This document shows positions 7,713 to 15,323 of a stretch of DNA of 57,017 nucleotides, in pieces (the stretch's first letter is position 1; each line of letters starts with the position of its first letter). Location: positions 1 to 57,017 of the forward strand of contig JAGBHX010000005.1 in assembly GCA_017935265.1 (NCBI GenBank), in the 5' to 3' direction. A model generated the notes under the pieces. The model worked only from the letters and a program-made list of their open reading frames with translations, did not search any database and had not been told where the DNA came from. Source of the DNA: Clostridia bacterium (lineage in GTDB: Bacteria > Bacillota > Clostridia > Oscillospirales > Acutalibacteraceae). A program made the translations under genes and the position numbers.

Positions 7713-8981
7713 TTATTTTTTTCTTTTTTTATAAAGGTAAATCTGACTTGCAACAAATGCGCCGCCGCAGAGCACCGCGGCAATCAGCCTGCCGACTGAA
7801 AATGTGAACTTGCCTGCAACTTCATCAGGTGAAGCTTTTTCAAGGCAGCTGTACGCTTCGCTGAGGTCGTAAAATGCGGCTGAAAGCTGACTTTGTGAAG
7901 CCACGCCGTCAACGTAAGCTTTGGCGGTGTTGTAAGCGGAAGTAAATTCTTTTAAGCTCTCGGAGGAATATTCGCCCTTGAGATAGTCTTCACACATCTC
8001 CACAAGTGAGCGCAAATCGCCTTTAAGCTCGTCGGTTGACTCAATGTATCTTGCAAGAAGCTCAGGATAGTCGGTTTCAATGATTGAATAGCCGTGGGAA
8101 ATAACATTGTCCCAGCCTGTTACATCGTCTTTTCGGTCAGCGGCATATTCGTCCACCATAGAAAACATTGCCATAATTTTGTTTTCCTTGAATTGGGCGG
8201 TGTATGAATCATAAAGCACAACACCGTTGCGGTTTTTTGTGCCTACTTTAACAATGTTGAGCTTTGTTTCGGCGGCATTATCAATAAGAGAGTTTGCCGA
8301 AAAAATGATGTTGCCGTTGTACTGAGGGATAATGAGGTTTGCAAAGCGCTGATTTTTGGTAACGATTGAAGCAACATCGCGGCTTTTGGCATCAGTAAGG
8401 CGGAAAAGCACCTTGCCGAGCTTTTCTTCATTTTCAACAATACCCGCTACCTTGCCCAAGTCGTCAACGCTGACGTCGATAATCAGCGTGTTGCCGTCGT
8501 CAATTGCATTGAGTGCGTCTTTGAGTGATGCCACGGGGTAGTTGCTTTTTTTTGCAAGCTCACCGCCGTTGGCATAACGGAGAAAATATTTTGAAATTTC
8601 CTCATAGGTTTTGTCGCTGACAAGACCCGTAACCGTGTTACCCTCAGCGTCAATGCACATTCTGTCAAGAGTTTCGTCAGCCATAAGCACGGGTACACCG
8701 TCTTTGGTAAGGCGCACGTCAACAGAAATATATTCTGCGGTGCAGTCTGTAATGCCTTCAACTGAGTTTTCGGCATATTTCTGCCAGTTGCCCTTGTTGG
8801 CGCAGATTTTCAGCTCGGGAGTATACGGGGTTGCAACAACCTGATTGCCCGTGAGAACAGCCTTGTCAACAGATTCACCGTCACCGTAAGTATCGATAAC
8901 GGCAAAGGCAGATGTTGACAATATGCCTGAAATCAAGATTAAAGCCAGTGAAAGGGATAAAAACAATCGGAGATTTTTCAT
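7713..8981 (-). CDS. Secreted/anchored GDPD-fold protein, catalytic residues missing
   Basis: 422 residues: signal peptide about 1-27 (ending STSAFA), a glycerophosphodiester phosphodiesterase-type TIM barrel about 55-315, a helical FIVAR-like segment about 318-385 and a C-terminal membrane helix about 394-413 with a KKRKK stop, so it is displayed outside. The barrel motifs are recognisable but altered: ANKG (61-64) for the usual HRG, ISVDVRLTKDG for the E-x-D motif, VLMADETLDR for VxxHDxxLdR. The two histidines and a metal-binding Glu are therefore replaced. The late motif ETDYPELL is kept. I infer a binding or structural role rather than diesterase activity. It is divergent from lexA and followed by the serine hydrolase. 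Confidence 0.75.
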   Translation of the reverse strand: MKNLRLFLSLSLALILISGILSTSAFAVIDTYGDGESVDKAVLTGNQVVATPYTPELKICANKGNWQKYAENSVEGITDCTAEYISVDVRLTKDGVPVLMADETLDRMCIDAEGNTVTGLVSDKTYEEISKYFLRYANGGELAKKSNYPVASLKDALNAIDDGNTLIIDVSVDDLGKVAGIVENEEKLGKVLFRLTDAKSRDVASIVTKNQRFANLIIPQYNGNIIFSANSLIDNAAETKLNIVKVGTKNRNGVVLYDSYTAQFKENKIMAMFSMVDEYAADRKDDVTGWDNVISHGYSIIETDYPELLARYIESTDELKGDLRSLVEMCEDYLKGEYSSESLKEFTSAYNTAKAYVDGVASQSQLSAAFYDLSEAYSCLEKASPDEVAGKFTFSVGRLIAAVLCGGAFVASQIYLYKKRKK

Positions 8982-9017
8982 TGAAATACCTCAAATAAAA
9001 ATTTTTTTGAAAAATAG

Positions 9018-9031
9018 CAAACAAATGTTTG
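9018..9031. promoter_or_regulatory. LexA (SOS) box 1
   Basis: CAAACAAATGTTTG matches the Firmicutes LexA consensus CGAACRNRYGTTYG at 13 of 14 positions, and the palindrome arms extend to GCAAAC/GTTTGC. It overlaps the lexA -35 and lies between lexA and the divergent GDPD-like gene. Confidence 0.8.
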
Positions 9032-9057
9032 CATTTGGCGAACATTTGTGCTATAAT
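9029..9057 (+). promoter_or_regulatory. Promoter of lexA
   Basis: -35 TTGCAT (9029-9034), 17-bp spacer, -10 TATAAT (9052-9057) preceded by TGC. Both LexA boxes overlap it, consistent with autorepression. Confidence 0.85.
9039..9052. promoter_or_regulatory. LexA (SOS) box 2, weaker
   Basis: CGAACATTTGTGCT has a perfect left half (CGAAC) and a degenerate right half. It covers the spacer and abuts the -10 of lexA, 21 bp from box 1 (two helical turns). Confidence 0.55.
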
Positions 9058-9096
9058 ATAGAAAACTAACACTACTTTTGAAAGGTAGGGATAATT

Positions 9097-9684
9097 TTGG
9101 CCATAAATGAAAAGCAAAGAGCTATTTATGATTTCCTTGTGGAAAGGAGCAGTGACGGTGTTCCGCCGTCGGTGAGGGAGATTTGCGCCGCTGTGGGTCT
9201 TAAATCCACATCCTCTGTTCAGGCTCACCTTGACGTGCTTGAGGCTGAGGGCTACATTTCGCGTGACCCGCTTCTCAAACGCTCAATCAGAATAGTCGGT
9301 CAGCAGGATAATATCGTCCAGGTGCCCATTGTTGGGACGGTGACTGCCGGTGCGCCCATTCTTGCCGTTGAATCCATTGAGGGTTATTTTCCTTACACAG
9401 GCACGGTTTCAAGGGATAAGCCTCTTTTTGCCCTTCATGTAAGAGGGGAAAGCATGATTGAGGCAGGTATTCTTGACGGCGACCTGGTTATTGCAGAAAA
9501 AACACCCTTTGCACGCAACGGAGATATCGTGGTGGCGCTGATTGAAGATGAGGCAACCGTTAAAACTTTTTATAAGGAAAACGGCTATTTCAGACTTCAG
9601 CCCGAGAACTGCACCTATGAGCCCATTATCGTGGACGATGTTTCAATCCTCGGCAAGGTGGTTGCCGTTATGCGTTATTACTGA
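9097..9684 (+). CDS. lexA: LexA repressor, SOS regulator
   Basis: 195 residues from a TTG start preceded by AAAGGTAGGG. The N-terminal winged helix-turn-helix (about 1-65, PPSVREICAAVGLKS) binds SOS boxes; the C-terminal S24 domain performs RecA-stimulated self-cleavage. The scissile Ala84-Gly85 (VTAGAPI), nucleophile Ser119 (RGESMIEAG) and general base Lys156 (EATVKTF) are all present, so it should be cleavable. Two LexA boxes overlap its own promoter. The 3' end overlaps the convergent gene ending at 9678 by seven bases, with no terminator between them. Confidence 0.97.
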   Translation: MAINEKQRAIYDFLVERSSDGVPPSVREICAAVGLKSTSSVQAHLDVLEAEGYISRDPLLKRSIRIVGQQDNIVQVPIVGTVTAGAPILAVESIEGYFPYTGTVSRDKPLFALHVRGESMIEAGILDGDLVIAEKTPFARNGDIVVALIEDEATVKTFYKENGYFRLQPENCTYEPIIVDDVSILGKVVAVMRYY

Positions 9685-10766
9685 TTGCCGAGGAGCAATG
9701 CAAGAACAGCGGATATTACTGCTGAGCCGCCTACGGCAAAGGCAGTGATTGCGGCAATGTTTTTGCGAAGGGCTTTGCCGGCCTTCGCGGCCTTGGAATG
9801 GAGCTCTTCATATTTTGAAACAACGGTGTTGCCTGCGGCTTTAAGGGCAAATTCAACCCCTGTGTTCACAAGCTCGCGGGCAGACTCATCATCCTTTGCA
9901 AAAACCTTGGTGACGGTGGTTTCGTTTTTGTCTGCCACCGCGCAATAAATAAAAATTGAATCATCATTACCTGAAAACGCGCTTGAAACAGCCACGGCAT
10001 AATCGCTTTTGGCTTCAATGCGCGTTTTTTGCGCGCAAGCGGCGATATAGTCTTTAACGGGCTGTGATGATGCTCTTGATTCAATGTCATAAACAAACTT
10101 GAAAGCCTTGCTATCTTTGTCAATCATTTTGGTGCATTCCTCAATGAGATTAACACCGTTGACAGCGGCAAAGGCAAGGGTGGCTTTTGATTTGCTTACA
10201 GCGGTAAAAAGCCTTTCGGTCAGGCGGAGTCTTTTAAGCTTATTCAAATCATCGTTTTCGTCAACACCTGCAAGAAGTGCAAGGTAGCTGTAAAGACTGC
10301 CGAAAACAACCTCAGCGGTTTTGACGGAGTCAAGAGGAAGCATAATGATGCTTTGTGCGCCTGAGGTTATTGAAAATCCGCAGGACATAAGATTGTCGGT
10401 GTGAAAAATCTGCGCATTGACAGGAAAAAGAGAGTTGTTGACAAGGGCGGCGTTGGAAATTTTTCCTTTTTCAAAAAGAGGAAGAAGATTTATATATATT
10501 TCTTCAACCTGCTGAGTTTTGATTTCAAGAGCGTTGAAGAGCATTTTTTTAATTGAGTTGTATGACTGATTCTGTACGGCAATCACAACGCAATCTGCAC
10601 TGCGCAAGGCCTGAGAAACAGCAAGAAACATTCTTTTTGGTGAGGCAAAGTTGCTGAATTTGGCAGTTTCCTGAGTGAATGCGTTGGCGCAATCGGAAAT
10701 GAGCTTTTTGTTTTCAGCAAAAGCTGCGGGGTTGCCTTTTGCAAGTGAAAAAAGCTTTATATTCAT
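9678..10766 (-). CDS. Unrecognised tail-anchored protein of the sortase locus
   Basis: 362 residues from the ATG at 10766, which follows GAAAGGAGTTCTT; an in-frame start at 10814 would lie within the ribosome binding site of nothing recognisable. I do not recognise the family. It is a mixed alpha/beta soluble protein with Ala/Lys-rich helices and no N-terminal signal. A single hydrophobic helix is at the extreme C-terminus (about 338-360, ITAFAVGGSAVISAVLALLL), as in tail-anchored proteins with a cytoplasmic body. It is last in the iscS-thiI-cinA-sortase run, 44 bases after the sortase stop, and overlaps the end of lexA. A role with the sortases is inference from position only. Confidence 0.6.
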   Translation of the reverse strand: MNIKLFSLAKGNPAAFAENKKLISDCANAFTQETAKFSNFASPKRMFLAVSQALRSADCVVIAVQNQSYNSIKKMLFNALEIKTQQVEEIYINLLPLFEKGKISNAALVNNSLFPVNAQIFHTDNLMSCGFSITSGAQSIIMLPLDSVKTAEVVFGSLYSYLALLAGVDENDDLNKLKRLRLTERLFTAVSKSKATLAFAAVNGVNLIEECTKMIDKDSKAFKFVYDIESRASSQPVKDYIAACAQKTRIEAKSDYAVAVSSAFSGNDDSIFIYCAVADKNETTVTKVFAKDDESARELVNTGVEFALKAAGNTVVSKYEELHSKAAKAGKALRKNIAAITAFAVGGSAVISAVLALLLGNQ

Positions 10767-10810
10767 AAGAACTCCTTTCTTGGATATGTTGATTCTTAGT
10801 AGAAATCGGG

Positions 10811-11653
10811 TCAATTGTTTTCGTCGTATACAGCCTCGGGAAAACGCTGATTGGTGTTCACCCGAGCGGCTGAGGTATCCACACTTTCACTTTCACCGTC
10901 GCGTACAAGCCTTGCCATAACAACAAAGCGAGAGTCTTCAAGGAGCAGACTGCAGGTGGAAAGGGTGAGAATTTTATCCTCAGCGGTGACGTCAACATCG
11001 GTTATGAAATAGGAACGCTCCATAACCTCATTGTAAAAATCGCGGAATTCACGGTCAGTGGCAAAGTCAGTGCGCAGGTAATTAAACACATAGCCGTCAT
11101 CGTGCTCAGGTTGGGTGTTAATCAGAAATGCGGCAAAAATCTTCCACTTATAATCCTTGTGAATTGTGTTGAAGGTGATAACGAGGCACGCCTTGTAGGT
11201 GCTGAGGTTTTTATACATATTCAGCATACCGAACTGAGTGCCGTCGTGCATATTGTGGCCGTAGATAATGGTGTTGCCGTTTAAATTTGCAAGGTCATTG
11301 CGATAATCCGCAAATAATGTGCCGTGTTTATCTTCTTTGCCGTCAATGTTATGCTTGAGATAATATGAGTTGTCTTTGCCCTGAACAACAGGGAAATTCA
11401 TATTGAGCCCGTCAATGATCAGCTTGCCTGCAAAATCTGCATATTGGCCCTTGATGTCTTTATATTTTTCCTGCACGGAAGAAGAGGGGGTTTCGGGCTT
11501 CTGATTTTCGTCAACGCTGAATCTCTCGTTTTGTTTTTCAATGGTATAGGGCAACCATATAAGGTCATAAACAAGATAACACGAGCTGCCGATTATACCG
11601 ATAACAGCCGCAATAAGCAGACATTTTTTAATTAAATCTGTTTTAAGCTTCAT
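10811..11653 (-). CDS. Class B-type sortase
   Basis: 280 residues: short cytoplasmic start, membrane helix about 9-31, then the sortase barrel. The catalytic triad is present: His133 (IIYGHNMHDG), Cys234 (LTLSTCS) and Arg242 (SRFVVMARL). The insert between the His and Cys motifs and the FPVVQGKDNSYYL region point to class B. Sortases join cell wall sorting signals to cell wall or pilin; no substrate with a recognisable sorting signal is in this window. The tail after the barrel (GESESVDT...RFPEAVYD) also occurs in the sortase at 13806-15305. The start overlaps the stop of the coiled-coil gene by 11 bases. Confidence 0.9.
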   Translation of the reverse strand: MKLKTDLIKKCLLIAAVIGIIGSSCYLVYDLIWLPYTIEKQNERFSVDENQKPETPSSSVQEKYKDIKGQYADFAGKLIIDGLNMNFPVVQGKDNSYYLKHNIDGKEDKHGTLFADYRNDLANLNGNTIIYGHNMHDGTQFGMLNMYKNLSTYKACLVITFNTIHKDYKWKIFAAFLINTQPEHDDGYVFNYLRTDFATDREFRDFYNEVMERSYFITDVDVTAEDKILTLSTCSLLLEDSRFVVMARLVRDGESESVDTSAARVNTNQRFPEAVYDENN

Positions 11654-13781
11654 CCTGACTGTCTTTCTTCACGGAGCGGGAAACAATTTCATCCTTGCTG
11701 AATTTCAGCTCGGAGCTGACAGGCTTCGTAATAGGAATATCGGCAGGATGGCTTTCTTTTTTGGAGGTTTGCTGAATTTTTGCAATAGCGGCCTCCTTCT
11801 CAGCCTTGGCTTTAGCAATTGCCGCATCTTTTTCGGCACGAGCCTTTGCAATTGCGGCATCTCTTTCGGCTTTTGCCTTGGCGATTGCTTCGTCACGCTC
11901 ACGGCGGAATTTTTCCGTTTCTGCTTTTCTTGATTCTTCGCGTGCCTTTCGTGCGGCACGCTTGGCGGCAAGCTCCTCCTGCCGTATACGCTCCGCCTCT
12001 GCTCTCGTTTCGGCTTCTGCGTCAAGTCGGGCTTTTTCTTCTCTTGCAAGGCGGGCGGCCTCTTCTGCCTGCTCCTTGAGGGCAAGCGCATCTGCGGCGG
12101 CCTTGCGCATTGCTTCAAGCTCTGCCATCAATTGCTCGGCATCGGTTTTGGCCTTGCGAACAGCCTCTTGCTGACTCTGAAGCTCACGCTGAGCGGCTTG
12201 CTGCTGCTTTTGATTTTCTTCCTGCTCACGGCGGATGCGCTCTTTCTCCTCGCGGAGCTTCCTCTGAGCTTCCTGTGCGGCAAGCTCTGCGGCACGCTGA
12301 GCATCATCCTTTTGTTTTTTGGCAAGCTCAATAACCTTGGCGGCCTCTTCGCTTTGCTCTTTTGCTTTTTTGAAAGCTTCTTTGGCAATGCTTTCGGCAT
12401 CTGCCTTTGCCTGCTGAGCCTGAATAACAGCCTTTTCAGCTTCTTCTTTTTCTTTCTGAGCCTTTTCAGCGGCAAGCTTAGCTTCTTGCTCGGCTTTTGC
12501 TTTTTCTTTCTGAGCCTTTTCAGCGGCGAGCTTGGCCTCTTGTTCGGCTTTTGCTTTTTCGGCCTGAGCTTTTTCAGCGGCAAGCTTGGCCTCCTGCTCG
12601 GCTTTTGCTTTTTCTTTCTGAGCCTTTTCAGCGGCGAGCTTGGCCTCTTGCTCGGCTTTTGCTTTTTCAGCCTGAGCCTTTTCAGCGGCGAGCTTGGCTT
12701 CCTGCTCGGCTTTTGCCTTTTCAGCCTGAGCCCTTTCAGCGGCAAGCTTTGCCTCTTTTTCGGCCTTTTTCTTTTCGGCCCGTGCTCTATCGGCAGCGGC
12801 CTGTGCCTCCTGCCTCTGAGCCTTGGCCTTCTGCGCTGATACGAGGTCTTTCTGTGCTTTTGCGGTTGAGCCGGCGGAAGTGAAGCTTTCGATTTTTCCT
12901 TCAAGCTTGGCAAGCTTCGCCTTCTCTTTTTCGGTCATTTGCTTGGCCTTGAGCTTTTCGGCTTTAAGCTGAGCTTTTCTGATTTCTTTCTCGGCTTTTT
13001 TTCTTGCCTTCGCCTTTTTCTTTTCAAGGCGGATTTGTGCCTTGATTTCTTTTTTCTTTTGTTTTTCTTCAATGCGGCGCTTAGCTCTGGAAAGCTTTGT
13101 GGGCTCGGTAAAAAGTGCTTTGCTTTCGGCAGTAATTTCTTCTACCTTATTGCCGTTGACAAGAGTATCCGCCTCCGACTGAAAAATAACCTTAGTGTTG
13201 GTTTTATACATATCGCGGAGTCTTGGCGTATCGTCGTCCTTTCTTGCGTCAGCAAGAGAGAGGGCGCGGGGATTATCGTCAAGAACGTTGTAGCCTGCTT
13301 TTTCAAAAATGCTTTTGGGGTCTGAGGCTTCATCGGGCTTTGAAGATGCCTGCTTCGGAGTTGCAACCTTGCCCTGCTTAATGGGTGCAACAGGTTCGGT
13401 CGGTTTTTCGGCTTCGTCTTCATTGAGCGCTTCTGCCTCAGAAAAAAGGCGTGAAAGGGGTGACGGTTCAACACCGTTGGCATCCTTAGGGATACTGCTT
13501 GCAGGTGTGCCGTAATAGCTGTAGCCTCTGTTGGCGGCAAGGTGCCTTTTAATAAAGCCCATTTGCTGAGGCGGTTCCATAGTTTCTCTCACACCGTCAT
13601 CAACCTCAACTGAAGCAAATGTGTTTTTGAGATTTTCCACACCTGTGGTGACTATATAGCCGCTCAGGTTTTCCGAAGGGTCGGGCAGGGGTTGTCCCTT
13701 ATCATCAACCGGGATGGCTTCGGGAGAGCTTTTTTTATCTTCCTTTTTGGGCATTATAGGTTTATCAAATCCGTCTGCCAT
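11643..13781 (-). CDS. Large Ala/Glu/Lys-rich coiled-coil protein with 18-residue repeats
   Basis: 712 residues without signal peptide or membrane helix. The first ~215 residues are disordered and proline-rich (PLPDPSENLSGY, GYSYYGTPASS). From about 225 to 670 it is a nearly continuous highly charged helix, including about six tandem 18-residue units of the type KLAAEKAQAEKAKAEQEA, encoded by a 54-bp DNA repeat. The end is not coiled (SELKFSKDEIVSRSVKK). It resembles the TolA type of helical spacer in composition only. It lies between two class B sortases in one operon, and the sortase upstream carries its own cytoplasmic coiled coil, so heteromeric association at the membrane is a reasonable inference. 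No known family is assigned. Confidence 0.7.
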   Translation of the reverse strand: MADGFDKPIMPKKEDKKSSPEAIPVDDKGQPLPDPSENLSGYIVTTGVENLKNTFASVEVDDGVRETMEPPQQMGFIKRHLAANRGYSYYGTPASSIPKDANGVEPSPLSRLFSEAEALNEDEAEKPTEPVAPIKQGKVATPKQASSKPDEASDPKSIFEKAGYNVLDDNPRALSLADARKDDDTPRLRDMYKTNTKVIFQSEADTLVNGNKVEEITAESKALFTEPTKLSRAKRRIEEKQKKKEIKAQIRLEKKKAKARKKAEKEIRKAQLKAEKLKAKQMTEKEKAKLAKLEGKIESFTSAGSTAKAQKDLVSAQKAKAQRQEAQAAADRARAEKKKAEKEAKLAAERAQAEKAKAEQEAKLAAEKAQAEKAKAEQEAKLAAEKAQKEKAKAEQEAKLAAEKAQAEKAKAEQEAKLAAEKAQKEKAKAEQEAKLAAEKAQKEKEEAEKAVIQAQQAKADAESIAKEAFKKAKEQSEEAAKVIELAKKQKDDAQRAAELAAQEAQRKLREEKERIRREQEENQKQQQAAQRELQSQQEAVRKAKTDAEQLMAELEAMRKAAADALALKEQAEEAARLAREEKARLDAEAETRAEAERIRQEELAAKRAARKAREESRKAETEKFRRERDEAIAKAKAERDAAIAKARAEKDAAIAKAKAEKEAAIAKIQQTSKKESHPADIPITKPVSSELKFSKDEIVSRSVKKDSQDEA
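12440..12790 (-). repeat. 54-bp tandem repeat inside the coiled-coil gene
   Basis: The anchor CAGCGGC recurs at 12467, 12521, 12575, 12629, 12683 and 12737, exactly 54 bp apart (18 codons), with sporadic third-base and AAG/GCC-type variation between units. It stays in frame, so unit number can change without breaking the protein. Confidence 0.9.
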
Positions 13782-13805
13782 TCAATTTGCTCCTTTCTTG
13801 AGGTT

Positions 13806-15305
13806 TTATTTTGAAGGTTTCCAGCTCCTGTGGGCTGAATAGGGGTTGGTTTTACCGTTTTTGTCATACCAAAGCTGAGGCCTGCGGTAGTCAGCGTTCA
13901 CGGTAACTGAATCGGTATCAACACTCTCGCTTTCACCGCCGCGCAGTAATCTGCCCACAACAACGAGTCGGGTGTCAACTCCGCCGTTTCTGAGGTTGTC
14001 ATAAACGTGAGTGCAGGTGGAAAGAGTGATGATTTTATCTGTTTTTTCAAGACCTGCATCGGTGGTGTAAAGTGCATATTGATTGAGTAGCTCAATATAA
14101 CCGCTGAAGCTTTCATCGCTCATATCGGGATTATAATAGTCAAACACGTAACCGCCGTCAGCTTCACTCTGAGTTGTGGCGTAAAACACAGCGTAAACCT
14201 TGAAGGTGTATGAGCCTGTGAGAGTATCATATCTGATTACGGGATGCTGTTTGTAATATTCCTTATCGGTGTAGCTTTCAAGGGAGCCGAAGTGAGCATC
14301 GTTATTCATATAGTGACCGTAGATAACGGTGTTTTTGCTCAGGCTGTTTTTGTCACAACGGAAGTCGAGAAAGGGCGTACCGTAGCGTGAGCTTTCATCG
14401 AATGCGTTGTTGTCATAAAGGTAATGCTTGTTGGCACTGTCCTGCATAATGGGGTAATCTATTGCTGTGCCGTTAATAGTCAGCCAGCCTGCAAGGTCAT
14501 CGTTTTCAGAATACATTGCCTTGAGGTTTTCGTTGATTGAGTCGGGATAAACAGCCTCTTTGTAGCCCACGGTCAACTCATCGTAGGGGTCAAAGCTATT
14601 GGCGGCAACAGGAGTGTCACCCTCCTCAGAGGAGTTATTATTTTTATCTATAAAGTTAAGAACTGCGAGGGTTGAGCAAACCACCGTGGCAATAGCGAGA
14701 ATAATGCAGATGACCGTGACGGCTGTGCCCTTTTTTTTAGGCTTGTCTTCAACAAAGAGATCAGTCTCTTCGTCGTTTTCTGCCTGCTCGGCAGATTGAG
14801 ATGCGGTACTTTCAATGTCGAGAATTGAAGAGAAGGCGGCAAATTCAATTTTTTTTGCTTCCTCTGCCACAGATTCAACCTTTGGCTGTTCGAGAGGCAT
14901 TTCGTTGTCAACGTCTGCCTGCTCAAGAAGTCTTGCGGCAATTTCTTTTTGCTCGAGCTTTTTTGCTTCCTCAGCCTTCTTGGCAGCAAGTGCGGCTGCT
15001 GCGGCTCTTTCGGCAGCTCTGCGAGATTCTTCTTTTTCTCGGATTTCAAACTCAGCCTTTTTTCTTGCGGCAAGCTCTTCGGCGGCCTTGCGTTCTTCCT
15101 CCTCTTTTTGGCGCTGTGCCTCAAGGCGGATTCGCTCCTCCTCAGCGAGCCTTGCGGCTTCTTCGGCGGCTTCACGCTCAGCCTTTTCTCTGGCTTCTGC
15201 TTCGCGCTGAGCATCCTCTTCTTCAAAATATTCTTTAAAATCAGTCAAATCGAATTCGGTTAAATCAATTTCACTTCGTCTGTCTTTTTTCTGAAACTCG
15301 TCCAT
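13806..15305 (-). CDS. Class B-type sortase with long N-terminal cytoplasmic coiled coil
   Basis: 499 residues. About 30-130 is a charged Ala/Glu/Arg coiled coil, then a flexible acidic stretch, a membrane helix at about 194-218 preceded by KPKKKG, and an extracellular sortase domain about 240-455. The triad is His331 (VIYGHYMNNDAHFG), Cys431 (ITLSTCTHVYD) and Arg446 (DTRLVVVGRL). Typical class B sortases are about 230-280 residues, so a ~190-residue cytoplasmic extension is unusual. The C-terminal tail GGESESVDT...YRRPQLWYD parallels the sortase at 10811-11653. It is 18 bases downstream of cinA and 24 bases upstream of the coiled-coil repeat gene. Confidence 0.85.
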   Translation of the reverse strand: MDEFQKKDRRSEIDLTEFDLTDFKEYFEEEDAQREAEAREKAEREAAEEAARLAEEERIRLEAQRQKEEEERKAAEELAARKKAEFEIREKEESRRAAERAAAAALAAKKAEEAKKLEQKEIAARLLEQADVDNEMPLEQPKVESVAEEAKKIEFAAFSSILDIESTASQSAEQAENDEETDLFVEDKPKKKGTAVTVICIILAIATVVCSTLAVLNFIDKNNNSSEEGDTPVAANSFDPYDELTVGYKEAVYPDSINENLKAMYSENDDLAGWLTINGTAIDYPIMQDSANKHYLYDNNAFDESSRYGTPFLDFRCDKNSLSKNTVIYGHYMNNDAHFGSLESYTDKEYYKQHPVIRYDTLTGSYTFKVYAVFYATTQSEADGGYVFDYYNPDMSDESFSGYIELLNQYALYTTDAGLEKTDKIITLSTCTHVYDNLRNGGVDTRLVVVGRLLRGGESESVDTDSVTVNADYRRPQLWYDKNGKTNPYSAHRSWKPSK

Positions 15306-15323
15306 GTATCTTAGCTCCTTTGT

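Noticed and set aside
12440..12790. CRISPR-like periodic repeat
   Set aside because: Period is 54 bp without spacers, and it is an in-frame protein repeat.
12132..12913. Long open frames on both strands over the coiled-coil gene
   Set aside because: They are low-complexity shadows of the Ala/Glu/Lys repeat codons (Leu/Phe-rich or Lys/Pro-rich) with no ribosome binding sites.
14801..15263. Plus-strand frames opposite the sortase N-terminal coiled coil
   Set aside because: Shadow frames caused by GCN/GAR codon bias; no ribosome binding site and no recognisable domain.
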